Origin: Parvibaculum sp.
GTDB taxonomy: Bacteria; Pseudomonadota; Alphaproteobacteria; Parvibaculales; Parvibaculaceae
Length of the DNA: 64,000 nucleotides
Assembly (NCBI RefSeq): GCF_019635935.1
Contig: NZ_JAHBYN010000001.1
Location: 3,377,532-3,441,531, forward strand
Reading direction: 5' to 3'
Shown here: positions 56,124 to 64,000 of the stretch, in pieces
How positions within the stretch are numbered: the stretch's first letter is position 1
Layout of the letters: each line of letters opens with the position of its first letter
Notes under the pieces: generated by a model
What the model saw: only the letters and a program-made list of their open reading frames with translations
What the model was told of the DNA's origin: nothing
Databases searched by the model: none
Translations under genes and position numbers: made by a program

Positions 56124-56963
56124 TCATGACCCCGCCACATAGGCGCGCGCCAGCGCACAGAACTGCTCGACGGTGAGTTCCTCGGCGCGTTGGGTCGGCG
56201 ACGCGTCTGCGGCCTCGATCATCGCCGCCGGATCGCGCCCGAGCGATTTCAGGCTGGCGCGCAACATCTTCCGCCGCTGCCCGAAAGCAGCGGCAACCAC
56301 CGTCTCGAGCGCCCGCGGATCGGCGGCGGCAAGCGGCGTCTCGCGCGGCACCAGCTCGACGACCGATGACGTAACGGCAGGCGGCGGCGTGAAGGCCCGC
56401 CGGTCGACATCGAACAGAATGCGAGGGCTTGTCCGCCATTGCGCCAGAACGGCAAGCCGCCCATAGGCTTTGCCGCCGGGCGCGGCGACGATCCGTTCTG
56501 CCACCTCGCGCTGGAACATCAGCGTCAGGCTCGAAAACCAGGGCGGCCAGGGGTCGGTCTGCAGCCAGCCGACCAGCAGCGGCGTCGCGATGTTGTAGGG
56601 CAGGTTTGCGACAATGCGAGCGGGGCGTGTGGCAAGCGCCGCCATATCCGTTTTCAGGGCATCGCCTTCCACAATGGTCAGGCGCCCCGGATAGGCCGCA
56701 GCAATCTCCTCCAGCGCTGCAATGCAGCGCGCGTCGCGCTCGATGGCGATGACGCGCCGCGCGCCATTGTCGAGCAGCGCCCGCGTCAGCCCGCCCGGTC
56801 CGGGGCCGATTTCGACGACGTCATGCCCTTCGAGCGCGCCGGCTGCCCGCGCGATGCGCCCGGTCAGGTTGAGGTCGAGCAAGAAGTTCTGGCCGAGTGC
56901 CTTGCGGGCGGCGAGCCCGTGACGGGCGATCACCTCGCGGAGCGGCGGCAGGGCGCCGCTCAT
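56124..56963 (-). CDS. rsmA: 16S rRNA dimethyladenosine transferase
   Basis: RsmA (KsgA) dimethylates the two adjacent adenosines near the 3' end of 16S rRNA. It shows [23 protein letters not shown] loop [23 protein letters not shown], and the target-base motif [12 protein letters not shown]. It is 279 aa. The start at 56963 overlaps the pdxA stop (ATGA). The order surA-pdxA-rsmA is the same as in E. coli. Confidence 0.97.
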   Translation of the reverse strand: MSGALPPLREVIARHGLAARKALGQNFLLDLNLTGRIARAAGALEGHDVVEIGPGPGGLTRALLDNGARRVIAIERDARCIAALEEIAAAYPGRLTIVEGDALKTDMAALATRPARIVANLPYNIATPLLVGWLQTDPWPPWFSSLTLMFQREVAERIVAAPGGKAYGRLAVLAQWRTSPRILFDVDRRAFTPPPAVTSSVVELVPRETPLAAADPRALETVVAAAFGQRRKMLRASLKSLGRDPAAMIEAADASPTQRAEELTVEQFCALARAYVAGS

Positions 56964-57970
56964 GCACGCGCCCGGCTGCGCGCCATCTCGCCGGCCGCCC
57001 CTATGGCTGCCGCGAGACTGCCCGGATGCGCCGTCCCCCGTCCGGCAATGTCGAGCGCCGTGCCGTGATCGGGAGATGTCCGCACGATGGGCAGCCCCAG
57101 CGTCGTGTTGACGCCATGCTCGAAATCGATCGTCTTCAGCGGGATCAACGCCTGATCGTGATACATGCACAGCACGGCGTCGTAGCGCGCCCAAGCGGCC
57201 GCATGAAACAGCGTGTCGGCAGGCGCCGGACCCCATATCTCGATGTCAGGCACGGCAGCCCGAATGGCGTCGATCGCGGGCGCAATGATGTCGATTTCCT
57301 CGCGACCCAGATGCCCCTCTTCGCCGGCATGCGGATTGAGCGCCGCCACGGCGATGCGCGGCCGCGCAATACCGAAATCGTCGCGCAACGCCCGCGCCAG
57401 GATCGTCCCCTGTTCGGTGACGAGCGGCACCGACAATGCCGCCGCCGCGTCCCGGAGCGACAGGTGTACGGTCGCCGGCACGACGCGCAAGCCCGGACAG
57501 GAAAGCATCATCGCAACCCGCGACCCACCCGTGCGCGCCGCCAGATATTCCGTATGGCCCGGCACGTCGAGGCCGGCCTCGTAGAGCACACGCTTGTGGA
57601 TCGGATTGGTCACCATTCCGCCCGCGTTGCCACTCATCGCCAGATCGCAAGCCATGTCGATGGCGGCCAGCACGGCCCGCGCATTGGCGGGCGCGAGCCG
57701 GCCCGGCTCGGCCGGCTCCGCCAGCGGCACGGACATCACAGGCAATGCGCGGTGAAAAACCTCGGCGGCCTCGTCGGCGGTCGCGATTTCCTCGACGGGC
57801 GCGCCGAGCGCCCGATAAAGCGCCGGATCGCCGGTGACGAAAAAACAGGGCAGCGCCGCCACGTCCCGCCCGAGCCAGACCTTGAGCGTGATCTCGGGGC
57901 CGATGCCTGCGGGCTCGCCCATGGTCAGTGCGAGGGGCTGGACGCGACCCGAAGCTGCAACGCGCGTCAT
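56960..57970 (-). CDS. pdxA: 4-hydroxythreonine-4-phosphate dehydrogenase
   Basis: PdxA acts in the DXP-dependent vitamin B6 pathway. Motifs include [38 protein letters not shown] and the metal-binding [26 protein letters not shown] and [16 protein letters not shown] close the site. The start at 57970 leaves a 34-base gap to surA; the in-frame ATG at 58042 would overlap surA. It is 336 aa. Confidence 0.96.
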   Translation of the reverse strand: MTRVAASGRVQPLALTMGEPAGIGPEITLKVWLGRDVAALPCFFVTGDPALYRALGAPVEEIATADEAAEVFHRALPVMSVPLAEPAEPGRLAPANARAVLAAIDMACDLAMSGNAGGMVTNPIHKRVLYEAGLDVPGHTEYLAARTGGSRVAMMLSCPGLRVVPATVHLSLRDAAAALSVPLVTEQGTILARALRDDFGIARPRIAVAALNPHAGEEGHLGREEIDIIAPAIDAIRAAVPDIEIWGPAPADTLFHAAAWARYDAVLCMYHDQALIPLKTIDFEHGVNTTLGLPIVRTSPDHGTALDIAGRGTAHPGSLAAAIGAAGEMARSRARA

Positions 57971-58004
57971 GGCTGGCGGCACCCCTTTGGGCTTCGGTCC
58001 GTCC

Positions 58005-59339
58005 TCAGCGATAAACGACGACGGCGTCGCGGCGCAGGTCACGCAGGTGACGGCGTCCCATCATCGACAATTGCTGTTCGTAGAGCGTGTCGTCGATCTG
58101 TTCGCGCGTCGGCATTTCGCCCTGTGCCGGCCTGTGCGCGCAGACGACAAGCATCTCGACGCCGCGTTCGCTGCGGATCGGCTCGGTTACGCCGCCCACC
58201 GGCACGCGCGCGACTGCCTGCCTGACACGCGGCTCCAGTTGTCCGGCAATCACCTGTTGCGGCGGCGAGGACGTGCCGCTCAGATACTTGCGGATCAACT
58301 CCGCCCCCATTTCGCACGACGTCACCTGCGAACGAAACTCCTGCGCCTCGCGCGCGCGCCGGTTGACGGCGGCGGCCTCGGCGTCCGGCGTCAGTGGCAG
58401 CAGCACCTGCATCAGCGAGTACTGGTCGCGCATCGGGTCTGCGCCTGTACCCGTTTGCATGGAGCGGACCTCTATGATGTAAAATCCGTTCATCGTACGG
58501 ATCGGATCCGAGATCATGCCGGTCTGCATGTTGGCCACGACATCGCCGACACCGTCGGGAAGCTGGCTTGCATGTACCCATCCGATATCGCCGCCATTGG
58601 CGGCGGAGGCCGACTGACTGAATTGCCGCGCCACCGCCTCGAACGGCGCCCCCTCGCGCATCTGTTCGACAAGGCGCTGCGTTCCGGCGGCGATTTCCTC
58701 GGCATGTCCGGGGCTGTCGAACGTGATCAGAATTTCGGAAATGAGGTAACGCGGCTGGTCGGCTTCTTCTTCCAGCCGCCGCAACACCTCATCGATTTCA
58801 TTTTGCCCGACGGTCACGAGCCCGCCGAACTGCTGCTGAACGACGCGGTTCCAGGCGATGTCGGAGGCAATCTGCGCCTCCAGCGCCGATCTCGACACGC
58901 CGCCTTCCTTGAGAAACTCTTCGATCTGCTCGACCGTCATGTTCGAGCGCTGTGCGATCCGTCCGAGCGCGGTGTTCAGTTCTTCCTGTGTAACGTTAAT
59001 GTTCAGCCGTCGCGCTTCCTGCCTTTGAAGATATTCGTCGACAAGCGAGCGCAACACCTGGTCGCGAATACGCGAAACGTTTTCGGGCGTATTGGGAATG
59101 CCGGAACTGACCATAACGAGCTTCACCCGCTGCTCGAGATCGTAGGACGAAATGATCTGGTCGTTGACGATCGCCGCAATGGCTTGCGAATCCGTCGTCT
59201 GGTTCGTGTCCTGGGCGATGGCCGTGCCGGCGGGCAGGGAAGCCGACACGAAGATGCAGGCAAGCGCCACGCCGCGTATCGACCTGAACAAACGGCCCCC
59301 GGCGGGCGTACCGGCGCTCGCAAGCATATCTGACTTCAT
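58005..59339 (-). CDS. surA: Periplasmic chaperone/peptidyl-prolyl isomerase SurA
   Basis: SurA escorts outer-membrane proteins, including LptD, through the periplasm. From ATG 59339 there is a signal peptide (GVALACIFVSASLPAGTAIA, cleavage near AIA-QD). Next come the SurA N-domain (IAAIVNDQIISSYDLEQRVK; LVDEYLQRQEARRLNI) and a parvulin domain (FEAVARQFSQSASAANGGDI, GWVHASQLPDGVG). A second, weaker parvulin-like region lies near the C-terminus. It is 444 aa. The frame extends far upstream, but that part is out of context. It lies downstream of its client lptD. Confidence 0.9.
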   Translation of the reverse strand: MKSDMLASAGTPAGGRLFRSIRGVALACIFVSASLPAGTAIAQDTNQTTDSQAIAAIVNDQIISSYDLEQRVKLVMVSSGIPNTPENVSRIRDQVLRSLVDEYLQRQEARRLNINVTQEELNTALGRIAQRSNMTVEQIEEFLKEGGVSRSALEAQIASDIAWNRVVQQQFGGLVTVGQNEIDEVLRRLEEEADQPRYLISEILITFDSPGHAEEIAAGTQRLVEQMREGAPFEAVARQFSQSASAANGGDIGWVHASQLPDGVGDVVANMQTGMISDPIRTMNGFYIIEVRSMQTGTGADPMRDQYSLMQVLLPLTPDAEAAAVNRRAREAQEFRSQVTSCEMGAELIRKYLSGTSSPPQQVIAGQLEPRVRQAVARVPVGGVTEPIRSERGVEMLVVCAHRPAQGEMPTREQIDDTLYEQQLSMMGRRHLRDLRRDAVVVYR

Positions 59340-59518
59340 CGTGACTTTCTTGAGGGCCCGGGGGCCCCTCCTGGTTTGATCCGTTTGCGGGTTTCCCCGA
59401 TCCGCTGCGCGACAGAATACTTGAATCATGCCTCTAATCAACCTGTCGCCTCCGGCTGCGAACCGCAAAAAAGCGTCCGTTTTCAGAGGCTTGCGCGATG
59501 GCTGCCGCTTCGAGGCCG

Positions 59519-61747
59519 TCAGTTGATGCCGGGCGCGCCCGCCACCCGCGCAGCGCCCAGCGTTTTGAGCGTAATCTGCAAAGTAACCGAGCTTTCCGGC
59601 TCGATGTCGCGGTCCCGGATGAAGGATTGGTTGAAGCTGAGCGCGAAGTCGAAGCATTCGTCCTCATAGCCGACACCGATCCTGCTTGCGACGGCGCGAT
59701 CGTTGGCGATGTCGTATCGGGTGCGGCCGAACAGGCTCCAGTATTCATCCAGCCTGACCGTCGCGCCGAGGAAAACTTCCTCGCGCGATATGAACGTCAC
59801 CGACTGGTCGGCGGCAAAATAGGCATACCCGAACTGGCCGCTCAAGCGGCCGGTCTGGCCGATCAGGTTCACCTCATTGCGCCTGATCTTGTAGCGTTCG
59901 TCGTCGATCCGGAAGCGATAGGTTACGAGAAGATCGTCCGAAGGAGCGACGCTGATCCGGCCGACATAGTCGGAGGATTGATCGCTCAGCCCCGTATCGG
60001 GCGTAAGGCTGGTGTTGTCGTGGACACGGAAACTCTGTCCGAGAAGTGCCGAGGCCTGCCCGCCGCCAGGCAGGAACACCGAGTAGCGAACGCCGACATT
60101 TGCACGCGCACCCGTTTCCCACCGGTCGAGGCCGACGAAACGATCTTCCGAGAAGAGGTTTGTGTCGTCGAACTCGAAACTCAGCGAGTCTTCGTCGGGA
60201 ATTTTGACCGTGTTGCCGACATCCGGCGAATAGATGAGTTGCACGATTGGTTCGATAACCTGCCTGAACCCGTTGTCGGAACGGGCCAGCGGATAGCTCC
60301 ATTCGGTGCCGATTGTCGGCAGGCCGCGCGCCATCGTCGTGCTGGCGAAGGTGGTGCCGGGCACCGACGGGTTCGGTACATCTTCCACGGAATAGATGTC
60401 GCCGCGTAGACTGGCGAATAGCCGATAGACGATACCCGCCGCGCTGGTGCGGCGCCGGTCCCATTCGACCTCTGCGGAAATGCGCCGCGAACTCGCGCCG
60501 GCGCTGCGCTCGAGCACCATAGCATTGGCCGCAAAGCCGACGCGCCCGCCGGCCACCTGCTCGGGGTACGAATAGTTGTACTGCAAAATGGGCGCGACCC
60601 ACGGCGTCGTCGCGTTGCTGTCGGCCGCCAGCAGACCGCGAAAGTAATAGGCGTCAGCGGTAAAGCTGTTGCGTCCGTCGACATAGGTGGCGTTGACATT
60701 GTTGATGAGGTCTGTCGCCAAGGACATGTCGTATTTGCGCAGATAGGTGTCGTCGGTCGTAAGTTCTGTCTGGAAGCCCCACCGCCAGTGCTCATTGACG
60801 ACAAAATCGCCGTCACCGAACAGGCTGCCGCGAAAATCGGCGTCGCCCGGCGTTCCGGCCGTCTGTGTATGCGGCCATGTGCCGGTGCCGAACATCTTGA
60901 ATTGCCCGCTCTCGATACGCTGACGGTATTCGCCTTTATAGATGACGCCTTCCTTGGTCGTGAACCGCGGGCTGAGCGTGACATCCTTGTCGGGTGCGAT
61001 AGCCCAGTAGTAGGGAATTTCCACTTCCTGGCCGAGATCGCTCGAACTGGCCAGTTTCGGCGGCAGAAAACCCGATTGCCGCTTCACGGTCGGATCGGGC
61101 TGCGAGAAATAGGGAACATAGGCAACGGGAATGCCGAAAAATTCCAGATATGCGTCCTCATAAATAATGCGTTGTTCTTCACGATTGTGGATGACGCGAA
61201 ATGCCTTGATCTGCCAGAGCGGCGTCGTCTGACCTTTTTCCTCGCAAATGTCGCAAGGGCTGTATACGGCACGGTGCATCGTCGTCATGTTGCCGCCAGT
61301 ACGTACGACGTCGTGCCCGGCGAGCCGCGAATTGTCGCTCAGCAACACCCGGAGTGTCTGGATCACCCCGTCTTTCATTTCATTTCGCAGGACCAGACGG
61401 TCGGCGAACGCGACGTCGCCTTGCGGATCGAGCAACGACACATTGCCGTCAGCGGTCACCACGCCGGTGGTCTCTTCGTAGGTCACGCGGTCGGCGAGAA
61501 GTACGCGGGACCCAAAAGCAATTTCGACATGCCCCGTCGCCGTTACGACACGCGTGTCATGGTCGTAGGTCAACTCGTCGGCCTGCATCAGAACTTCGCC
61601 GGACTGCTGAAACGACCGTTCGGGCCCGCCGGCAAGCGCCTGCGTGCCGCCCTGCGCCAGCGCGGCACCGGCGGCCGGCAGGCATAGCGCCAGCGCCATT
61701 GCGACAACGCGCCCGCCCTTCCAGAGGTCGCAGCCGCCAAACCCCAT
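59519..61747 (-). CDS. lptD: LPS-assembly outer-membrane protein LptD
   Basis: LptD is the barrel that delivers LPS to the outer leaflet. After a signal peptide (VAMALALCLPAAGAALA) comes the LptA-like jellyroll (VLMQADELTYDHDTRVVTAT; VVTADGNVSLLDPQGDVAF). The barrel follows, with GFLPPKL and many alternating strands. Cysteines occur in YSPCDICEEKG and near the end (YEDECFDFALSF); these may form the inter-domain disulfide known from E. coli LptD. It is 742 aa from ATG 61747; GTG 61765 is an alternative. Confidence 0.95.
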   Translation of the reverse strand: MGFGGCDLWKGGRVVAMALALCLPAAGAALAQGGTQALAGGPERSFQQSGEVLMQADELTYDHDTRVVTATGHVEIAFGSRVLLADRVTYEETTGVVTADGNVSLLDPQGDVAFADRLVLRNEMKDGVIQTLRVLLSDNSRLAGHDVVRTGGNMTTMHRAVYSPCDICEEKGQTTPLWQIKAFRVIHNREEQRIIYEDAYLEFFGIPVAYVPYFSQPDPTVKRQSGFLPPKLASSSDLGQEVEIPYYWAIAPDKDVTLSPRFTTKEGVIYKGEYRQRIESGQFKMFGTGTWPHTQTAGTPGDADFRGSLFGDGDFVVNEHWRWGFQTELTTDDTYLRKYDMSLATDLINNVNATYVDGRNSFTADAYYFRGLLAADSNATTPWVAPILQYNYSYPEQVAGGRVGFAANAMVLERSAGASSRRISAEVEWDRRRTSAAGIVYRLFASLRGDIYSVEDVPNPSVPGTTFASTTMARGLPTIGTEWSYPLARSDNGFRQVIEPIVQLIYSPDVGNTVKIPDEDSLSFEFDDTNLFSEDRFVGLDRWETGARANVGVRYSVFLPGGGQASALLGQSFRVHDNTSLTPDTGLSDQSSDYVGRISVAPSDDLLVTYRFRIDDERYKIRRNEVNLIGQTGRLSGQFGYAYFAADQSVTFISREEVFLGATVRLDEYWSLFGRTRYDIANDRAVASRIGVGYEDECFDFALSFNQSFIRDRDIEPESSVTLQITLKTLGAARVAGAPGIN

Positions 61748-61817
61748 CCATTGCCCCCGTGTCACGTCTGCGTCTCGCCCCCTGCCGGCCGGAATCGCAC
61801 CCGGCCCCGCTCAATAT

Positions 61818-62912
61818 CTAACCGTCTTCGAGGTGAAAGAGAACCGCAAGCCCCAAAAGCATGACCACGACCGATGGTGCCCAGGCCGCAAGCAGCGTTG
61901 GCAGTATTCCTGACAGGCCGAGGGCGAGCGAGAGATCGCTGAGGAAATAGACCAGAAAGCCCGAAAATATGCCGCCGAGGACGACCTGTATGAAGCCGCC
62001 GGAGCGCGCGGTACGCATCGAGAACGCCGCCGCGACCAGCACCATGGTGCAGAGCAGCGCGGGCGTGGCCAGAATCTGGTGGAAATGGAGTTTATAGCGC
62101 CGCGCCGAAAAGCCGGCCGCTTCGGCGGTCTGGATGAAGTTCGGCAGGTCCCAGAACGAAATCGTATCGGGACGCGCGAAGCTCTCCTGAACCTGTTCTG
62201 CCGTTAGCGACGTTTCCTGCTGATAGGTCTCGTAGTGGCGGGGTTGGTCGTTAGTGAGCAATACCCACACATCGTTTAGCGCCCAATGGCCGTCGCGAAG
62301 CACGGCCTCGCGTGCGTCGATACGTCCGAGGAACGTATTGGCGTTGCCATAGAGAAATATCGTGACGTCGAAGAGCTCGACCCCCTGTTCGCTCATGCGC
62401 AATGCGTGAACGACCGATTGGCCGGTCGAGTCGGCCTGACGCAGCCACAACCCGTTCGACGACAAGGCGAGGAAGTTCGTTCGCTGATCGATATATTTCG
62501 CTTCGAACTGCCGAAACTGCGTTGCCAGTGTCGCGGAAAGCGGGTTGTAGACCGTCACGACGAACGAGCCGATGACGAAAGAAACGACGAGCGCCGGCGC
62601 GATGAATTGCCAGACCGACACGCCGGCTGCCCGCGCCACAACCAGTTCGTTGTTGCGGCTCAGCCGCAGAAACGCCGCCATGCCGCCGAAGAGAAAGGCA
62701 AACGGCAAGGTTTTGCCGCCGACTCTGGGCAGTTCCATCAGTGCCATTGATGCCAGGAGCCCGAACGTAACGCCCGGTTTGTTGGCGCCGCGGCGGAGCA
62801 GTTCGACAAGCTCGATCGTGAAGATGAGGGTAAGAAAGACGGCGAATGTCAGCAGCACGACAAGCAGAAACTGCCGGCCCAGATAGTATGACAGTGTCCA
62901 CGAGATATTCAT
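61818..62912 (-). CDS. lptG: LPS export ABC permease LptG
   Basis: LptG pairs with LptF and LptB to extract LPS from the inner membrane. Six helices flank a periplasmic jellyroll: two N-terminal pairs (LVVLLTFAVFLTLIFTIEL; LPFAFLFGGMAAFLRLSRNN) and C-terminal helices (PALLCTMVLVAAAFSM and on). ELVVARAAGVSVWQF is the coupling segment. It is 364 aa from ATG 62912, which overlaps the lptF stop. It is followed by lptD. Confidence 0.94.
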   Translation of the reverse strand: MNISWTLSYYLGRQFLLVVLLTFAVFLTLIFTIELVELLRRGANKPGVTFGLLASMALMELPRVGGKTLPFAFLFGGMAAFLRLSRNNELVVARAAGVSVWQFIAPALVVSFVIGSFVVTVYNPLSATLATQFRQFEAKYIDQRTNFLALSSNGLWLRQADSTGQSVVHALRMSEQGVELFDVTIFLYGNANTFLGRIDAREAVLRDGHWALNDVWVLLTNDQPRHYETYQQETSLTAEQVQESFARPDTISFWDLPNFIQTAEAAGFSARRYKLHFHQILATPALLCTMVLVAAAFSMRTARSGGFIQVVLGGIFSGFLVYFLSDLSLALGLSGILPTLLAAWAPSVVVMLLGLAVLFHLEDG

Positions 62913-64000
62913 GAGCGAGCCCCGCTGCCAGGAAGTCGCGGCAGTGGCAACCGTTGCAGGATCGGACCGAAGCGAACGCCGCCGACAATGGCGAGTGAGA
63001 TGGCGCATGCCGCGAGCGGCACGAGATACACCAGGGGCACGATACTGAGATCGTTCTTGGAGGTGTTGGCGAGCGCGAAACCCGCAACACGCAACACCAG
63101 CGCAGCACCCGCCGCCGCGGCCATGCGCATTGCATATCCGCGCCGATTGAACGGTGCCGGAAGCAACGCGGCAAGAGCTATCAGCGCCAATGCCATCGGG
63201 AATATCCCCTCGGCCAGCCGCTCATGGGCGTCGGCGAGAAGCTTGTTCCGGTGCGACTGGCCGTAGGTGTCGTCGGCAGACGGATTTACAAGTTCGTTGA
63301 AATAACGTTCACGCCCCTCATAGACCAGCGCCGGCTGGTTCTTCAGATAGGGCGAAAGGTCGAACGTGTATTTGTCGAAAAAAAGCAACGTAGCGGCGCC
63401 GCGTTCCTTGGCTTCGTCGCGCGACACGCGCTGGATATTGCCGTTGAACATCACCAGCAGCGGACCACGCGGTCCCTGCACCATGCTTCCCGTTTCGGCC
63501 ATGTAGGTGATGGGTTCGTTGGGATTGCGGCTGTCATGCACCAGAACGCCGTGCGTGGTGCCGTCCGGCGCCCGCTCTCTCACATAGACCGTCAGGCCGG
63601 TCGTCGGATTGGTGAAGGTGCCTTCGCGAATCATCGACGAAGTGACATCCGTGCGGATGTCGTAGATTCGGCTCTTGAGTTCCCGCATTCCGGCCGGAGC
63701 GATATAGACGCTGAAGGACAGTACGATGAACGACACGGCCATTGCGATTGCAAGGATCGGCTTGGCGACCGCCCAGAGGCTGACGCCAGCCGAAAACATC
63801 ACCACGATTTCGCTGTCGGCGATGAGTTTGTGCAGTGTGTAGAGCAGCGCGCAAAAGAGCGAAATCGGCAGCACGATGATGAGCGTGCTGGGCAGGGCGA
63901 GCGCGGTCAATTGAAAGAAGGCGACAAGCGTCTGGCCCTGCGTGATCATCACGTCGAGCATGCGCAGCGCCTGCGTCAGCCAGATGATGCCGGTCAGCAC
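62909..64000 (-). CDS. lptF: LPS export ABC permease LptF (5' end beyond window)
   Basis: This is the partner permease of LptG. The visible 363 residues run from the second half of the first helix. They include TLIIVLPISLFCALLYTLHK, LIADSEIVVMFSAGVSLWAV (coupling segment), the periplasmic jellyroll (MIREGTFTNPTTGLTVYVRE) and the last helices. About 20-30 N-terminal residues are missing at the right edge. The stop overlaps lptG by 4 bases. Confidence 0.93.
   Translation of the reverse strand: MLTGIIWLTQALRMLDVMITQGQTLVAFFQLTALALPSTLIIVLPISLFCALLYTLHKLIADSEIVVMFSAGVSLWAVAKPILAIAMAVSFIVLSFSVYIAPAGMRELKSRIYDIRTDVTSSMIREGTFTNPTTGLTVYVRERAPDGTTHGVLVHDSRNPNEPITYMAETGSMVQGPRGPLLVMFNGNIQRVSRDEAKERGAATLLFFDKYTFDLSPYLKNQPALVYEGRERYFNELVNPSADDTYGQSHRNKLLADAHERLAEGIFPMALALIALAALLPAPFNRRGYAMRMAAAAGAALVLRVAGFALANTSKNDLSIVPLVYLVPLAACAISLAIVGGVRFGPILQRLPLPRLPGSGARS

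Noticed and set aside
57834..59333. Plus-strand open frame of 499 codons
   Set aside because: Antisense of surA, which has a signal peptide and parvulin domain.

Overview
The window is high-GC, densely packed chromosomal DNA from an alphaproteobacterium. This rests on the gene order ppx-rlmE-guaB, cvpA-purF-radA, dnaB, rpsF-rpsR-rplI, fabD-fabG-acpP-fabF-mltG-yicC-gmk and lptF-lptG-lptD-surA-pdxA-rsmA. It also rests on PleC/DivJ-like histidine kinase cores and an Arg-rich Ppx/GppA protein beside rlmE. A Parvibaculum-like member of the Hyphomicrobiales and relatives is my best guess at lower rank, at low confidence and from memory of gene order only.

Layout. 1-618: a tRNA-Gln(CTG) with the first ~145 codons of a tyrosine-recombinase gene just past its 3' end, reading off the left edge. 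This looks like the integrase end of an island lying outside the window. 843-9017: housekeeping (ppx, rlmE, guaB, rsmB, a TPR protein, guaA, and asd convergent with guaA). 9109-11474: a MarR-type regulator divergent from a cytochrome P450/SnoaL-like pair, with an 11-bp perfect inverted repeat between them. 11523-17582: a TPR protein plus membrane protein pair, panB, a YfgM-like protein, bamB and der. 17599-25238 (minus strand): a small conserved protein, an SDR, purF, cvpA, radA, mlaF/mlaE-type ABC genes and alr. 25414-30001: two consecutive histidine kinases without a response regulator. 30002-33409: a loosely packed patch with mosaic intergenic repeats, a membrane-anchored unknown, an antitoxin with a truncated toxin, and an orphan unknown gene of atypical composition. 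33473-44: dnaB and its unusual upstream region, doxX, cfa, the rpsF operon, then the fatty-acid/mltG/yicC/gmk run to 45.07 kb.

45086-54804 is a surface-glycan cluster set between gmk and an alcohol dehydrogenase/rsmA. It starts with rfbF-rfbG (CDP-4-keto-6-deoxyglucose synthesis), a 3,5-epimerase-like gene and a C-methyltransferase-like gene. It continues with a translationally coupled cassette: CmcI-type protein, GNAT, WbqC, PhyH dioxygenase and a second methyltransferase. A GT2 glycosyltransferase and a DegT aminotransferase lie on the opposite strand. The pieces suggest a branched, methylated 6-deoxy sugar plus an amino sugar carrying an unusual acyl or hydroxylated substituent; this is inference. 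No rfbH and no obvious 4-ketoreductase are present.

54974-64000 (minus strand): alcohol dehydrogenase, then the outer-membrane biogenesis and maintenance operon rsmA, pdxA, surA, lptD, lptG, and lptF, which runs off the right edge.

I saw no CRISPR array, no insertion sequence and no rRNA. Many genes are coupled by ATGA, TTGA or TAATG overlaps, and five probable starts are TTG.
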